From Clostridia bacterium (lineage in GTDB: Bacteria; Bacillota; Clostridia; Oscillospirales; Acutalibacteraceae): DNA of 39,419 bases. The DNA lies in contig JAFYKZ010000018.1 in assembly GCA_017537365.1 (NCBI GenBank), forward strand, positions 1 to 39,419, read 5' to 3'. The notes beneath the pieces were generated by a model. The model did not search any database. It was not told the DNA's origin and worked only from the letters and a program-made list of their open reading frames with translations. Below are positions 22,742 to 31,057 of the stretch, in pieces. Position numbers and translations under genes: made by a program. Position 1 is the stretch's first letter, and every line of letters starts with the position of its first letter.

Positions 22742-24094
22742 CTAAAAACCAAAATTACCGGGACCTCCGGGGAAATTCATACCGCGCATCATTTTGCGTT
22801 TTGCGCCTTTTGAGTTCATTTGCTTGAACATTTTCTTCATTTGCTCATATTGTTTTAAAAGGCGATTAACATCTTCAACCTTAACGCCTGCACCCGCCGC
22901 AATACGCTTTCTTCTTGAAGCGTTTAAAATTTCGGGTTTGGCTTTTTCTTTTTTGGTCATCGACTTAATTATCGCCTCAGTGCGAAGCATAACTCTATCA
23001 TCTATATCAACATCGCGAAGCTGCTTATCCATACCAGGTAGCATTGATAAAACACTTTTTAGCGAGCCCATTTTTTTAATCTGCTCAAACTGCTCTAAAA
23101 GGTCATTCAAATCGAATTTGTTTTCTTCGAGTTTTTTAAGCTGTTCTTCTGCTTTTTTCTCGTCAATTTCAGATTCAACCTTTTCGATAAGAGAAAGCAC
23201 ATCGCCCATACCTAAAATACGGGAAGCCATTCGGTCGGGATGGAACTCTTCAAGTTCATCGAGCTTTTCGCCAACACCCGCAAACATAATCGGCTTACCT
23301 GTTACAGCTCTGACCGATAAAGCCGCACCGCCTCGGGTATCACCGTCTAGCTTGGTTAGGATAACACCGTCAATTTCAATGATATCATTAAAGGCTTTTG
23401 CAATATTAACCGCATCCTGACCAACCATAGAGTCAATAACTAATAGAATATTATCAACCTCAACGGCTTTTGTTATGCGTTTAAGCTCATCCATAAGCTC
23501 GGTATCTATATGAAGTCTACCGGCAGTATCAAGAATTAAATAATCATGACCATAATCGCGAGCATAGTTTACCGCTTTTTGGGCAATTATTTCAGGTTTT
23601 TCGGTTCCCATCTCGAAAACGGGAGCGCCAACCGCTTCACCAACAACCTTTAACTGCTCGATAGCGGCAGGACGGTATATATCGCAGGCGGCAAGCATAG
23701 GTCTATGCCCCTGAGATTTTAAGAGTTTTGCAAGCTTTGCTGAATGGGTTGTTTTACCCGAACCCTGCAAACCACACATCATAATAATGGTTGGAATTTT
23801 GTTTGCAGTTTTGAGCCTTGCCTGTTCGTTACCCATTAAAGCAGTAAGCTCTTCTTTAACAATTTTGATTACCATTTGCGGCGCGGTTAAGCTTTCCATA
23901 ACATTTGCGCCTATGCATTTTTCGGTAACCTGATTTGTAAAGTCCTTAGCAACCTTATAGTTAACGTCGGCCTCGAGGAGAGCTAATCTAACTTCGCGCA
24001 TAGCGGTTTTAACATCTGATTCATGAAGCTTACCCTTAGAACGCAGACGCTTAAAAACACCACTAAGCTTATCGGATAAATTATCAAAAGCCAT
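22742..24094 (-). CDS. ffh: signal recognition particle GTPase Ffh
   Basis: A 450-residue SRP54 protein that binds signal sequences of nascent membrane proteins with the SRP RNA. The N domain covers about 1-95. The G domain has G1 GLQGSGKTT (108-116), DTAGR and TKLDGDTRGG. The methionine-rich M domain follows from about 300, ending in QMKKMFKQMNSKGAKRKMMR and a glycine-rich tail. It starts 12 nt after ylxM. Confidence 0.98.
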   Translation of the reverse strand: MAFDNLSDKLSGVFKRLRSKGKLHESDVKTAMREVRLALLEADVNYKVAKDFTNQVTEKCIGANVMESLTAPQMVIKIVKEELTALMGNEQARLKTANKIPTIIMMCGLQGSGKTTHSAKLAKLLKSQGHRPMLAACDIYRPAAIEQLKVVGEAVGAPVFEMGTEKPEIIAQKAVNYARDYGHDYLILDTAGRLHIDTELMDELKRITKAVEVDNILLVIDSMVGQDAVNIAKAFNDIIEIDGVILTKLDGDTRGGAALSVRAVTGKPIMFAGVGEKLDELEEFHPDRMASRILGMGDVLSLIEKVESEIDEKKAEEQLKKLEENKFDLNDLLEQFEQIKKMGSLKSVLSMLPGMDKQLRDVDIDDRVMLRTEAIIKSMTKKEKAKPEILNASRRKRIAAGAGVKVEDVNRLLKQYEQMKKMFKQMNSKGAKRKMMRGMNFPGGPGNFGF

Positions 24095-24106
24095 AGCTCT
24101 TCTCCT

Positions 24107-24403
24107 TTACAAATTTTCTATAATTTCAAAAAGCTCGGTTTTTTTGCTATCATCAAAATTGCTTGATAATTCTTTGAGCCTTGAAAACTTTTCAAAATAA
24201 CCGCATTTTTCTTCGAAAATTAAAAGCTGAGTTTCGGCACGCTTTATAAGGTCGCAAACGCCTTGCCTTGTTATACCCTCGTTTTCGGCTATTTCGGAAA
24301 GGGATAAATCATCATTATAATAATGCTCGGTAACAACTCTTTGCTTTTCGCTTAAAAATTCACCGTAAACATCAAGCAAAGAAGAAATTTTAAGATTTTT
24401 CAC
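24107..24403 (-). CDS. ylxM: YlxM-family helix-turn-helix protein
   Basis: A 98-residue protein related to sigma-70 region 4: VTEHYYNDDLSLSEIAENEGITRQGVCDLIKRAE is the helix-turn-helix core (about 24-57). YlxM is nearly always encoded ahead of ffh in Firmicutes and modulates SRP GTPase activity in some species. The start is GTG 24403, with GAGGTG 7 nt upstream. First gene of the operon. Confidence 0.93.
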   Translation of the reverse strand: MKNLKISSLLDVYGEFLSEKQRVVTEHYYNDDLSLSEIAENEGITRQGVCDLIKRAETQLLIFEEKCGYFEKFSRLKELSSNFDDSKKTELFEIIENL

Positions 24404-24426
24404 TTAAAACACCTCACTAAGATAGG

Positions 24427-24455
24427 AGTATAACACAAAAAGCATCGCCTGTCAA
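24427..24455 (-). promoter_or_regulatory. promoter of the ylxM-ffh-rpsP-khpA operon
   Basis: On the minus strand TTGACA (24455-24450), 17-nt spacer, TATACT (24432-24427) with an upstream TGT (extended -10). Confidence 0.88.
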
Positions 24456-24495
24456 GTATTTTTCTTTACATCTAAAAATATTTTTTAAATTTTTC

Positions 24496-24524
24496 TTTAC
24501 ATTTTTGAAATTATGTGGTAAAAT
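24496..24524 (+). promoter_or_regulatory. promoter of rpsO
   Basis: TTTACA (24496-24501), 17-nt spacer, TAAAAT (24519-24524) with an upstream TGG (extended -10). Divergent from the ylxM promoter. Confidence 0.8.
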
Positions 24525-24530
24525 AATCAA

Positions 24531-24651
24531 GCTGATACTGTAAAAGGCAGATTTCGGCTTATACCGTATACTATGCTTTGGGCGTCTGCTCTTTAAGAGA
24601 TACCTCATGGCCTATGGCTTGGTTTGCGGAAAAAATTCAAGAGAGGAGTAA
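24531..24651 (+). promoter_or_regulatory. probable S15 (rpsO) regulatory mRNA leader
   Basis: About 120 nt of untranslated leader. GCAGA (24547-24551) can pair with TCTGC (24585-24589), enclosing a CGG/CCG hairpin. S15 represses its own mRNA through leader structures in several phyla, so this is a plausible site; the precise fold is not proven. Confidence 0.45.
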
Positions 24652-24657
24652 ATGAAA

Positions 24658-24921
24658 ATGACAAAAGAGATCAAACAACAGATTATGACTGAGTATGCAA
24701 CTCACGAGGGCGACACCGGTTCACCTGAAGTTCAGATTGCTGTGCTCACATATCGCATCAACGAGCTCAATGCTCACTTAAAGGATCATCCGAAGGATAA
24801 GCACTCTTACAGAGGTCTTCTCAAAATGGTTGGTCATAGAAGAAACCTTTTAGCATATTTGCAGAAGGTTGACATTGAGAGATACCGTGCTCTTATTAAG
24901 CGTTTAGGTATCCGTAAGTAA
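24658..24921 (+). CDS. rpsO: 30S ribosomal protein S15
   Basis: An 87-residue protein with the S15 core [36 protein letters not shown] and [12 protein letters not shown]. There are two possible ATGs (24652 and 24658); the second is preferred because AGAGGAG lies 9 nt before it and only 3-4 nt before the first. Own promoter and long leader. Followed by a moderate terminator and then pnp, the classical rpsO-pnp order. Confidence 0.97.
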   Translation: MTKEIKQQIMTEYATHEGDTGSPEVQIAVLTYRINELNAHLKDHPKDKHSYRGLLKMVGHRRNLLAYLQKVDIERYRALIKRLGIRK

Positions 24922-24933
24922 TTATCTAATACA

Positions 24934-24968
24934 AAAGGCAGGCGACAGGAATTGTTGTCTGCCTTGTT
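24934..24968 (+). terminator. leaky terminator between rpsO and pnp
   Basis: AAGGCAG and GACA pair with TGTC and TGCCTT with a small bulge, followed by a weak GTTGT tail. No separate pnp promoter is evident, so read-through is expected. Confidence 0.55.
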
Positions 24969-24976
24969 GTAAATAA

Positions 24977-25062
24977 TCGGGAGTTTTTATTGTTAGCGAT
25001 AATTCGAGAGTCTGATGAATTTTTTCAGGCTTTGGCATTATTGCTAAATGAAAATCTCCCGA
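24977..25062 (+). promoter_or_regulatory. long stem-loop in the pnp leader
   Basis: Nearly all of this 86-nt stretch folds into one extended hairpin. The base stem is TCGGGAG-TTTT (24977-24987) with AAAA-CTCCCGA (25051-25062, one bulged T), the middle stem TTAGCGATAAT (24993-25003) with ATTATTGCTAA (25037-25047), and the top stem AGTCTGA (25009-25015) with TCAGGCT (25025-25031). It ends 24 nt before the pnp start. It resembles in design the E. coli pnp leader, which is cut by RNase III and used for PNPase autoregulation. Confidence 0.75.
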
Positions 25063-25086
25063 AAATCAAGAAAAGGAGATATTAAA

Positions 25087-27264
25087 ATGTTTGAGAATTT
25101 TAAGGTTTATGAAACCGAACTTGCCGGCAGAGTTTTAAAGCTTGAAACCGGTATGATGGCAGGGCTTGCTAATGCGGCAGTTATGTCTTGCTATGGCGAT
25201 ACAAGAGTTCTTTGTACCGTAACTGCTTCTGCTAAGCCACGCGAGGGTGTTGATTTCTTCCCGTTATCAGTTGATTATGAGGAAAAAATGTATTCAGTTG
25301 GCCGTATCCCAGGCTCTTTTACAAGAAGAGAGGGAAAAGCTAGCGATAAGGCTATCTTAGCTTCTCGCTGTATTGACCGTCCTATCCGTCCTTTGTTCCC
25401 TAAGGATATGAGAAATGATTGTTCAGTTGTTGCAACTGTTATGTCGGTTGACCCTGACTGTTCACCTGAAATTGCTGCTGCTATCGGTGTTTCTGCCGCT
25501 ATCGCTATTTCGGACATCCCTTGGGCAGGTCCTATTTCGAGCGTTAATGTTGGCTTGGTTGATGGAGAAATCATTATCAACCCAACCTTAGAGCAGAGAG
25601 CTAAAACCGACCTTAATTTAACCGTTTCTTCAACTGAAGATTTGGTTGCTATGATTGAGGCAGGCGCAAATGAAATTGAGGACGATTTAATGTTTGACTG
25701 CATTATGGCAGGTCATGAAGAAAACAAGAAAATCGTTAAATTTATAAACGGAATCGTTGCTGAAATCGGCAAAGAGAAGTTTGCTTTTGAATCTAACGAC
25801 CCAGACCCCGAAATCTTCGCAGAAATGGAAAACTTCTGCATTGAGGATGTTAAAAAAGCGCTTGATACTGATGATAAATTAGTTCGCGATGCTGCATTGC
25901 TTCCTATAAGCAACGCTTTGCACGAGAAGTATGACGCTCAATTTGAGGGTCAAGAAGGTAAAATCGATGAGATTTTATATTTAATTCAAAAGCATGTTGT
26001 TCGCGCTTGGCTCAAAGACGAGAAAAAGCGTGTTGACGGTAGAGGTATTGATGAAATTCGTCCTCTTGATGCTAAGGTTGATTTATTGCCTCGTGTTCAT
26101 GGCTCAGGCATGTTCACCCGCGGTCAGACTCAGGTTTTATCTATTGCAACATTAGCTCCTGTTTCTGAGGCTCAAAAGCTTGACGGACTTGATGAGGAAA
26201 CCTCTAAGAGATATATCCACCACTATAACTTCCCCTCATATTCAGTTGGCGAAACCAAGCCGTCCAGAGGCCCTGGTAGACGCGAAATCGGTCATGGTGC
26301 ATTAGCTGAAAAGGCATTAGTTCCTGTTATCCCATCAGTTGAAGAATTCCCTTATGCTATCCGCGTTGTTTCAGAAGTTCTTTCTTCTAACGGTTCAACC
26401 TCTCAGGGTTCTATCTGCGGTTCAACCTTGGCTCTTATGGCTGCAGGTGTTCCGATTAAGGCTCCTGTTGCAGGTATCTCTTGCGGACTTATCACCGGAG
26501 ACGAGGGTGTTTACGGCGACTTTATGACCATGGTTGATATCCAAGGTCTTGAAGATTTCTATGGCGATATGGACTTTAAGGTTGCAGGTACCCATAAGGG
26601 TATTACCGCAATTCAGATGGACTTAAAGGTGCACGGTCTTACTCCTGCTATCATTAAAGAGGCTTTTGCTAAGACTCATAAAGCAAGACTTCATATTTTA
26701 GACGAGGTTATGCTAAAATGTATCCCTGAATACAGAACTGAGCTTTCCGAATATGCTCCTAAGATGCTTTCAACCGTTATCAGTCCTGATAAGATTGGTG
26801 ATGTTATCGGTAAACAAGGTAAGGTTATTCAGTCTATCCAAGAGCAATGCGATGTTACCATTAACATCGAGGAAGACGGTCATGTATTCGTTGCAGGTCT
26901 TGATACCGAAAAGGCTAAGCAGGCTATCTCTATTATAGAGCTTATAGCAAACGACCCCGAGGTTGGCGCAGTTTATAACGGTAAGGTTACAAGACTTATG
27001 ACCTTTGGTGCGTTTGTTGAAATTGCTCCCGGTAAAGAGGGCTTAGTTCATATTTCAAAGCTTGATGTTAAGCGCGTTGAAAAGGTTGAAGATGTTGTTA
27101 ATGTTGGCGACCAGGTGCTCGTTAAGGTAACCGAGATTGATGAGCAAGGCAGAATTAACCTTTCTCGCAGAGATGCTTTGGTTGAGATTAACGGTGCGGT
27201 TGTTGAAGAGGGTGCAGACGAAGAAGCTCCCAGAAAAAGCCGCAGAAATTTTAAGAAACACTAA
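25087..27264 (+). CDS. pnp: polyribonucleotide nucleotidyltransferase (PNPase)
   Basis: A 725-residue phosphorolytic 3'-5' exoribonuclease. Two RNase PH domains flank a helical linker (first core MSCYGDTRVLCTVTASAKPR, second core RTQ-like RGQTQVLSIATLAP). The KH domain follows (PDKIGDVIGKQGKVIQSIQE), then the S1 domain (VYNGKVTRLMTFGAFVEIAP). The start is ATG 25087 with AAAGGAGAT upstream; an earlier in-frame ATG at 25048 lies in the leader hairpin. Downstream of rpsO. Confidence 0.98.
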   Translation: MFENFKVYETELAGRVLKLETGMMAGLANAAVMSCYGDTRVLCTVTASAKPREGVDFFPLSVDYEEKMYSVGRIPGSFTRREGKASDKAILASRCIDRPIRPLFPKDMRNDCSVVATVMSVDPDCSPEIAAAIGVSAAIAISDIPWAGPISSVNVGLVDGEIIINPTLEQRAKTDLNLTVSSTEDLVAMIEAGANEIEDDLMFDCIMAGHEENKKIVKFINGIVAEIGKEKFAFESNDPDPEIFAEMENFCIEDVKKALDTDDKLVRDAALLPISNALHEKYDAQFEGQEGKIDEILYLIQKHVVRAWLKDEKKRVDGRGIDEIRPLDAKVDLLPRVHGSGMFTRGQTQVLSIATLAPVSEAQKLDGLDEETSKRYIHHYNFPSYSVGETKPSRGPGRREIGHGALAEKALVPVIPSVEEFPYAIRVVSEVLSSNGSTSQGSICGSTLALMAAGVPIKAPVAGISCGLITGDEGVYGDFMTMVDIQGLEDFYGDMDFKVAGTHKGITAIQMDLKVHGLTPAIIKEAFAKTHKARLHILDEVMLKCIPEYRTELSEYAPKMLSTVISPDKIGDVIGKQGKVIQSIQEQCDVTINIEEDGHVFVAGLDTEKAKQAISIIELIANDPEVGAVYNGKVTRLMTFGAFVEIAPGKEGLVHISKLDVKRVEKVEDVVNVGDQVLVKVTEIDEQGRINLSRRDALVEINGAVVEEGADEEAPRKSRRNFKKH

Positions 27265-27272
27265 TATATAAT

Positions 27273-27308
27273 AAAAAGGGTTGTATTGTTATAATACAAC
27301 CCTTTTTA
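27273..27308 (+). terminator. terminator after pnp
   Basis: A perfect stem GGGTTGTATT (27278-27287) with AATACAACCC (27293-27302), flanked by A5 and T5, loop GTTAT. Confidence 0.9.
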
Positions 27309-27400
27309 TATACTTGATATTATAGATTTTAAAAGCTAATTTTTAAATTTGTTGAAAACAATCACAATACTATTATGGTACTTATTTACTGCCAATGCTT

Positions 27401-27517
27401 AAATAGGTCAAGGGCGAAGCCCTTGTCGTTTGGGGGTTAGGGCGACAGTAATATTACTATAAAACGCATAAAAATTTGCCGCCAAATTGAAAACGCAGTT
27501 TTCACTCTTTGGCGGCG
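27401..27517 (-). repeat. two-hairpin dispersed repeat, copy B (inverted relative to copy A)
   Basis: CAAGGGC-GAA-GCCCTTG (27409-27425) and the nested hairpin GCCGCCAAA/TTTGGCGGC with inner TGAAAAC/GTTTTCA (27478-27516). Read on the minus strand it matches copy A at 9391-9509 over both ends, with substitutions confined mainly to loops and a divergent central 37-41 nt. It lies in the pnp-spoVM convergent interval. Confidence 0.8.
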
Positions 27518-27540
27518 GTTTAATTGAAATTATTATTTCG

Positions 27541-27639
27541 TCGCCTAAGGGGGAAATCGAAATTCCCCCTCAGGCGAATCTTTCCGCCCTTTCTTTTCGC
27601 CTACATAAGAAAGGGCGTGCCCGTCGCGGCATGAGCGAC
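27541..27639. repeat. array of three further hairpins next to repeat copy B
   Basis: Hairpin a (27541-27577) has TCGCCT and AGGGGGAA paired with TTCCCCCT and AGGCGA, one mismatch. Hairpin b (27585-27617) has a perfect 11-bp stem CGCCCTTTCTT/AAGAAAGGGCG. Hairpin c (27623-27639) is GTCGC/GCGAC. They follow copy B almost without gaps. The remaining sequence to 27797 is AT-rich with no gene I can support. Confidence 0.75.
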
Positions 27640-27797
27640 AATATAATATTTTATATCTTAACCCTAGCAAAATTATTCATAAATTTATTGACTTTCCAAC
27701 ATTTTCGGGAAGGGCAACTTGGCATATGCAATATTTATCAGGTTGATTTTGTATAAAATTATATATAGTGATATTGCTTAGGCTATGATTGAAAATA

Positions 27798-27832
27798 AAA
27801 TAACCACCTGTAATGAAAGGTGGTTATTTTTA
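27798..27832. terminator. terminator downstream of spoVM (bidirectional)
   Basis: AAATAACCACCT (27798-27809) pairs with AGGTGGTTATTT (27818-27829), with T-rich sequence on both sides. On the minus strand it closes the spoVM unit. Confidence 0.85.
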
Positions 27833-27840
27833 TGTTCATA

Positions 27841-27924
27841 TTAAATTTCTTGCTTTTTAATTCCAAAAATAAGTCTTAGTAAACCGCTCATAAATTTAGG
27901 ACTTTTAACGAGGACAACCTTCAT
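27841..27924 (-). CDS. spoVM: stage V sporulation protein SpoVM
   Basis: A 27-residue amphipathic peptide: MKVVLVKSPKFMSGLLRLIF then GIKKQEI. It aligns without gaps to the 26-residue Bacillus SpoVM (MKFYTIKLPKFLGGIVRAML then GSFRKD), including the key Pro9, the following Lys-Phe, Gly14 and Arg17. SpoVM marks the convex forespore membrane and anchors the SpoIVA coat basement layer. GGAGG lies about 8 nt before the ATG. It is downstream of rsgA as in Bacillus, supporting the call. This is direct evidence of endospore capacity. Confidence 0.9.
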   Translation of the reverse strand: MKVVLVKSPKFMSGLLRLIFGIKKQEI

Positions 27925-27937
27925 AACCTAACCTCCA

Positions 27938-28090
27938 TTAGCATTTGCAGGCAGATGCGGCTAAAATTATAACCCATATTGCCAGCACTGCAACTAAAAA
28001 TTTAGGAGGACAAAAACAGCTAACAAGCAAGCCTGTTGCAAAGGTTAATGCCAACCAACCTTTATTAATACCTTGATGTCGTCTTTTCAT
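27938..28090 (-). CDS. 50-residue hydrophobic peptide upstream of spoVM
   Basis: It encodes a basic head (MKRRHQGINKGWLALTF) followed by two hydrophobic stretches around the motif SCFCPPKFL, ending in ACKC. AAGGGGGAT lies 5 nt before the ATG, and the stop is 13 nt before spoVM, so the two are co-transcribed. I recall similar short CFCPP-type peptides near spoVM in Clostridia but know no function. The four cysteines and hairpin-like topology suggest a small membrane protein, perhaps acting in the forespore engulfment membrane (inference). Confidence 0.75.
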   Translation of the reverse strand: MKRRHQGINKGWLALTFATGLLVSCFCPPKFLVAVLAIWVIILAASACKC

Positions 28091-28161
28091 TTTTATCCCC
28101 CTTGATGCGTTTTTTACATCACATTATATTATATTAAAAGAGAATAAAAATGTTACAAAGG

Positions 28162-29043
28162 CTATTTTTTATTTTGCCAAGGTTTTAGGTCTTTCAGTTC
28201 TCTGAAAAGGGCTAAATATGATTCGTGGCGGCTTTTTTCAATTTTTCCGTTTTCCAAAGCCTCTAAAACTGCGCAGCCTTTTTCCTTAGTATGAGTACAG
28301 GAAGTGAATTTGCAGTCTTGCAAATAATCAGAGAAATCGAAAAAGCAGTTTTGCAAATTTTCTTTAAGAGTATAATCTGCGGTATCCAGCTCAAAGGAGG
28401 AAAAACCCGGTGTATCGGCAACGAAACCGCCGAACTCCAATTCATAAAGCTCGGTATGGCGGGTGGTATGTCTTCCTCTGCCGAGTTTATTGCTAACCTC
28501 ACCTGTTTCGATAACGGCATTTATCGGCAGATTATTTAGTATACTCGATTTGCCAACACCTGAATTTCCTGTGAACGCATTAACTGAGCCTTTAAGCTCG
28601 GCCTTTAAAGCTTCAATACCTATACCCTCACTGGCAGATAGGGTATAAACCTTAAAGCCTGCATTTTTATAGATGTTAACAAAAGGGGTGAAATCACCCA
28701 TATCGCATTTGTTAAAAACTATTATCGGCTCAATATTATTATATCTTGCCACAACCGTCATTTTATCAATAAGCAGAGTGTTGGGTGAGGGATTAGTATA
28801 TGACGATACAATAAAAAGCTTATCTATATTAGCAACAGGCGGACGGTAAACCGCATTTTTTCTGGGAAGAATTTTATCTATAATTCCACTTGTTTCTGAA
28901 ATTTGTTCAAATTCAACTCTATCAGCAACCAAAGGGGAAACTCCGCTTTTGCGGAAGCTTCCCCTTGCTTTACATTCGAAAACGGTTTCATCCGTTTTAA
29001 CATAGTAAAATCCTGACAGAGCTTTTACTATAATTCCTGTCAT
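28162..29043 (-). CDS. rsgA: ribosome small-subunit GTPase RsgA
   Basis: A 293-residue circularly permuted GTPase (CpgA/YloQ) that checks late 30S maturation. An N-terminal OB-fold is followed by G4 NKCD (111-114), G1 GNSGVGKSS (159-167) and G3 DTPGF (210-214), i.e. the permuted order. The zinc site is Cys244, Cys249, His251, Cys257. It lies 7 nt after prkC, whose kinase phosphorylates CpgA in Bacillus. Confidence 0.97.
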   Translation of the reverse strand: MTGIIVKALSGFYYVKTDETVFECKARGSFRKSGVSPLVADRVEFEQISETSGIIDKILPRKNAVYRPPVANIDKLFIVSSYTNPSPNTLLIDKMTVVARYNNIEPIIVFNKCDMGDFTPFVNIYKNAGFKVYTLSASEGIGIEALKAELKGSVNAFTGNSGVGKSSILNNLPINAVIETGEVSNKLGRGRHTTRHTELYELEFGGFVADTPGFSSFELDTADYTLKENLQNCFFDFSDYLQDCKFTSCTHTKEKGCAVLEALENGKIEKSRHESYLALFRELKDLKPWQNKK

Positions 29044-29050
29044 ACAATAC

Positions 29051-31042
29051 CTACTCTATTGGTGCGGCGGAATAAGGATAATAGTGTTCTATTCTTACTC
29101 TACCTGCTTCTATATCAACCGAAATATCGTATAAAGGCTCTTCTGAGGTGCCGTCGGCAGAGATTTTAACTATCAAATCAAGCTTCTTCTTAGTGGTTTT
29201 AACATTATCAAAGGTATAGCTCGTGGTATCGGTAGAGCTGATTTTATCTCCGCTATCAATCATTTTACCGTCTTCCCAGAGGGTTAAATAATATGATTCG
29301 GTTGCGAAATCGGTAGGTATTTCATCAAGCTTAACATCGAATTTATATCCTGTGCAAACCGAGATTTTAACGGTTGTTCCCTCATTTACCTCAGTAGAGG
29401 ACTTTTTGGGGTCTTGCTTTACAACTAAGCCAACAGGATAGAATCTATCGTTGATGGAAATCTGAACCTCTTCAACCTGAGGAACTAAGCCCTCTTTTTT
29501 GAGTTCATCCTCGGCGGCTTTTCTTTCCATACCGATAACATCAGGCACCTTAACCTTTTTAACGGTTTTACCGCTACTTACATAAACGGTAACATTGGCG
29601 CCTTCGGGAACGGTTGTGGTGCGGGCGGGATCGGTTCTTATAACGATACCCTTATCATAATCCTCGCTAGGCTCGGTTTGGATAACGGGGTTCAGACCTT
29701 TGCTTTTAAGTTCTCCAACTGCCGCAGATTCGGTTTTATTTGAAACATCAGGCACCTTAACTGTTTTCTGACCCATACTAACCTGCAAGGTTATTGTATG
29801 GTCTTTTTTAAGTTTAGCGCCCTCTTTTTCAGATTGACCGTAAATATATCCGTAGGCATAATCGGCATTGTTGCCCCACTCGATTTCGAAATCAAAGTTA
29901 TCGTTATATTCCTCGTTTTTCTCAACCTCGGTCCAGGTTTTGCCTATAAAATCAGGACATTTGATTTCTTTGCCTGTTCCGCCGAAAAGTTTCGGCAAGA
30001 AGATAATGGCTAAAACAATAAGCGCTATTATAAGAGCAACCGCGATACCGGCTAATATCGGGATAATGCTGTTTTTTTCATTTTTGGCATCAGAATCATC
30101 TTCAATATTTGAAACTTGCTCTGCGATAATTCCTGCGCCTGCAGCCACAGTAGCGGTATCAACAAACTTTGTGGGCGAGCTATCCACAAAATAATTATAT
30201 TCAAAGGTAAGCGCAGGGTCTTTTCTGAATTTATCTAAATCGCAAAGCATTTCTGCCGCAGACTGATAGCGTCTTTCAGGAGTTTTTTGCATTGCGTGCA
30301 TAGTAATCTGTTCGAGACCTAGCGGAATTGAGGAGTTGATTTCGGTTGGAAGCTGAGGGTCGCGTTGAAGCTGCATAATAGCAACCGAAACTGCACTCTC
30401 GGCTTGGAAGGGGAGTCTGCCTGTCAGCATTTCGTATAGCATAACGCCAACCGAATAAATATCAGCCTTTTCGTCGGTCTTTTCGCCTCTTGCTTGCTCG
30501 GGGCTTATATAATGAACCGAGCCGATGGCTTTATCGGTAATAGTGCGTTGGTCGCTACGGGCAAAACGGGCAATACCGAAATCGGTAACCTTAATTGTTC
30601 CGTCAGGCAAAACCATAATATTCTGAGGCTTAACATCGCGGTGAACTATACCCTTATCGTGCGCGTGTTGCAAGGCTTTAAGTATTTGAAGAGTAAAATG
30701 AACCGCATCTTTCCAACGAAGACTGCCCTCGCGCTCAATGAATTCTTTTAAGGTTATGCCCTCAATATATTCCATAACTATATACTGAATAAGGTCGCCG
30801 AAGCTAACATCATAAACATTAACGATATTTTGATGAGAAAGCATAGCGATAGCCTTAGATTCATTTTTAAAGCGACGCAAAAATTCCTCGTTAGAAACAA
30901 ACTCGTCTTTTAATATTTTAATGGCAACGGTGCGATTTTCTTGATTATCGCGAGCCTTATAAACAACAGCCATACCGCCAACGCCGATAATTTCTTGAAT
31001 TTCATATCTACCGTCAAGGCGTTTTCCAACATATTTATCCAT
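29051..31042 (-). CDS. prkC: PASTA-domain Ser/Thr protein kinase PrkC
   Basis: A 663-residue membrane receptor kinase. The cytoplasmic kinase domain (about 12-270) has GVGGMAVVYKA, catalytic Lys42, HRDVKPQN (134-141) and DFG (154-156). One transmembrane helix (325-350) leads to three extracellular PASTA repeats (about 357-424, 427-492 and 497-566), which bind muropeptides or lipid II, and a final beta-rich domain. Paired with the phosphatase PrpC 15 nt upstream. In Bacillus it senses growth state and promotes germination. Confidence 0.97.
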   Translation of the reverse strand: MDKYVGKRLDGRYEIQEIIGVGGMAVVYKARDNQENRTVAIKILKDEFVSNEEFLRRFKNESKAIAMLSHQNIVNVYDVSFGDLIQYIVMEYIEGITLKEFIEREGSLRWKDAVHFTLQILKALQHAHDKGIVHRDVKPQNIMVLPDGTIKVTDFGIARFARSDQRTITDKAIGSVHYISPEQARGEKTDEKADIYSVGVMLYEMLTGRLPFQAESAVSVAIMQLQRDPQLPTEINSSIPLGLEQITMHAMQKTPERRYQSAAEMLCDLDKFRKDPALTFEYNYFVDSSPTKFVDTATVAAGAGIIAEQVSNIEDDSDAKNEKNSIIPILAGIAVALIIALIVLAIIFLPKLFGGTGKEIKCPDFIGKTWTEVEKNEEYNDNFDFEIEWGNNADYAYGYIYGQSEKEGAKLKKDHTITLQVSMGQKTVKVPDVSNKTESAAVGELKSKGLNPVIQTEPSEDYDKGIVIRTDPARTTTVPEGANVTVYVSSGKTVKKVKVPDVIGMERKAAEDELKKEGLVPQVEEVQISINDRFYPVGLVVKQDPKKSSTEVNEGTTVKISVCTGYKFDVKLDEIPTDFATESYYLTLWEDGKMIDSGDKISSTDTTSYTFDNVKTTKKKLDLIVKISADGTSEEPLYDISVDIEAGRVRIEHYYPYSAAPIE

Positions 31043-31057
31043 AACTGACTATCCTTT

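Noticed and set aside
22794-23420. 208-residue plus-strand frame opposite ffh
   Set aside because: Serine/phenylalanine-rich shadow frame of a conserved GTPase gene.
27401-27639. CRISPR array
   Set aside because: The hairpins differ in sequence and spacing, and there are no regularly spaced direct repeats.
27487-27756. 89-residue open frame in the hairpin-rich interval
   Set aside because: It starts inside the repeat, has no RBS, and its sequence is determined by the palindromes; the repeat explains it better.
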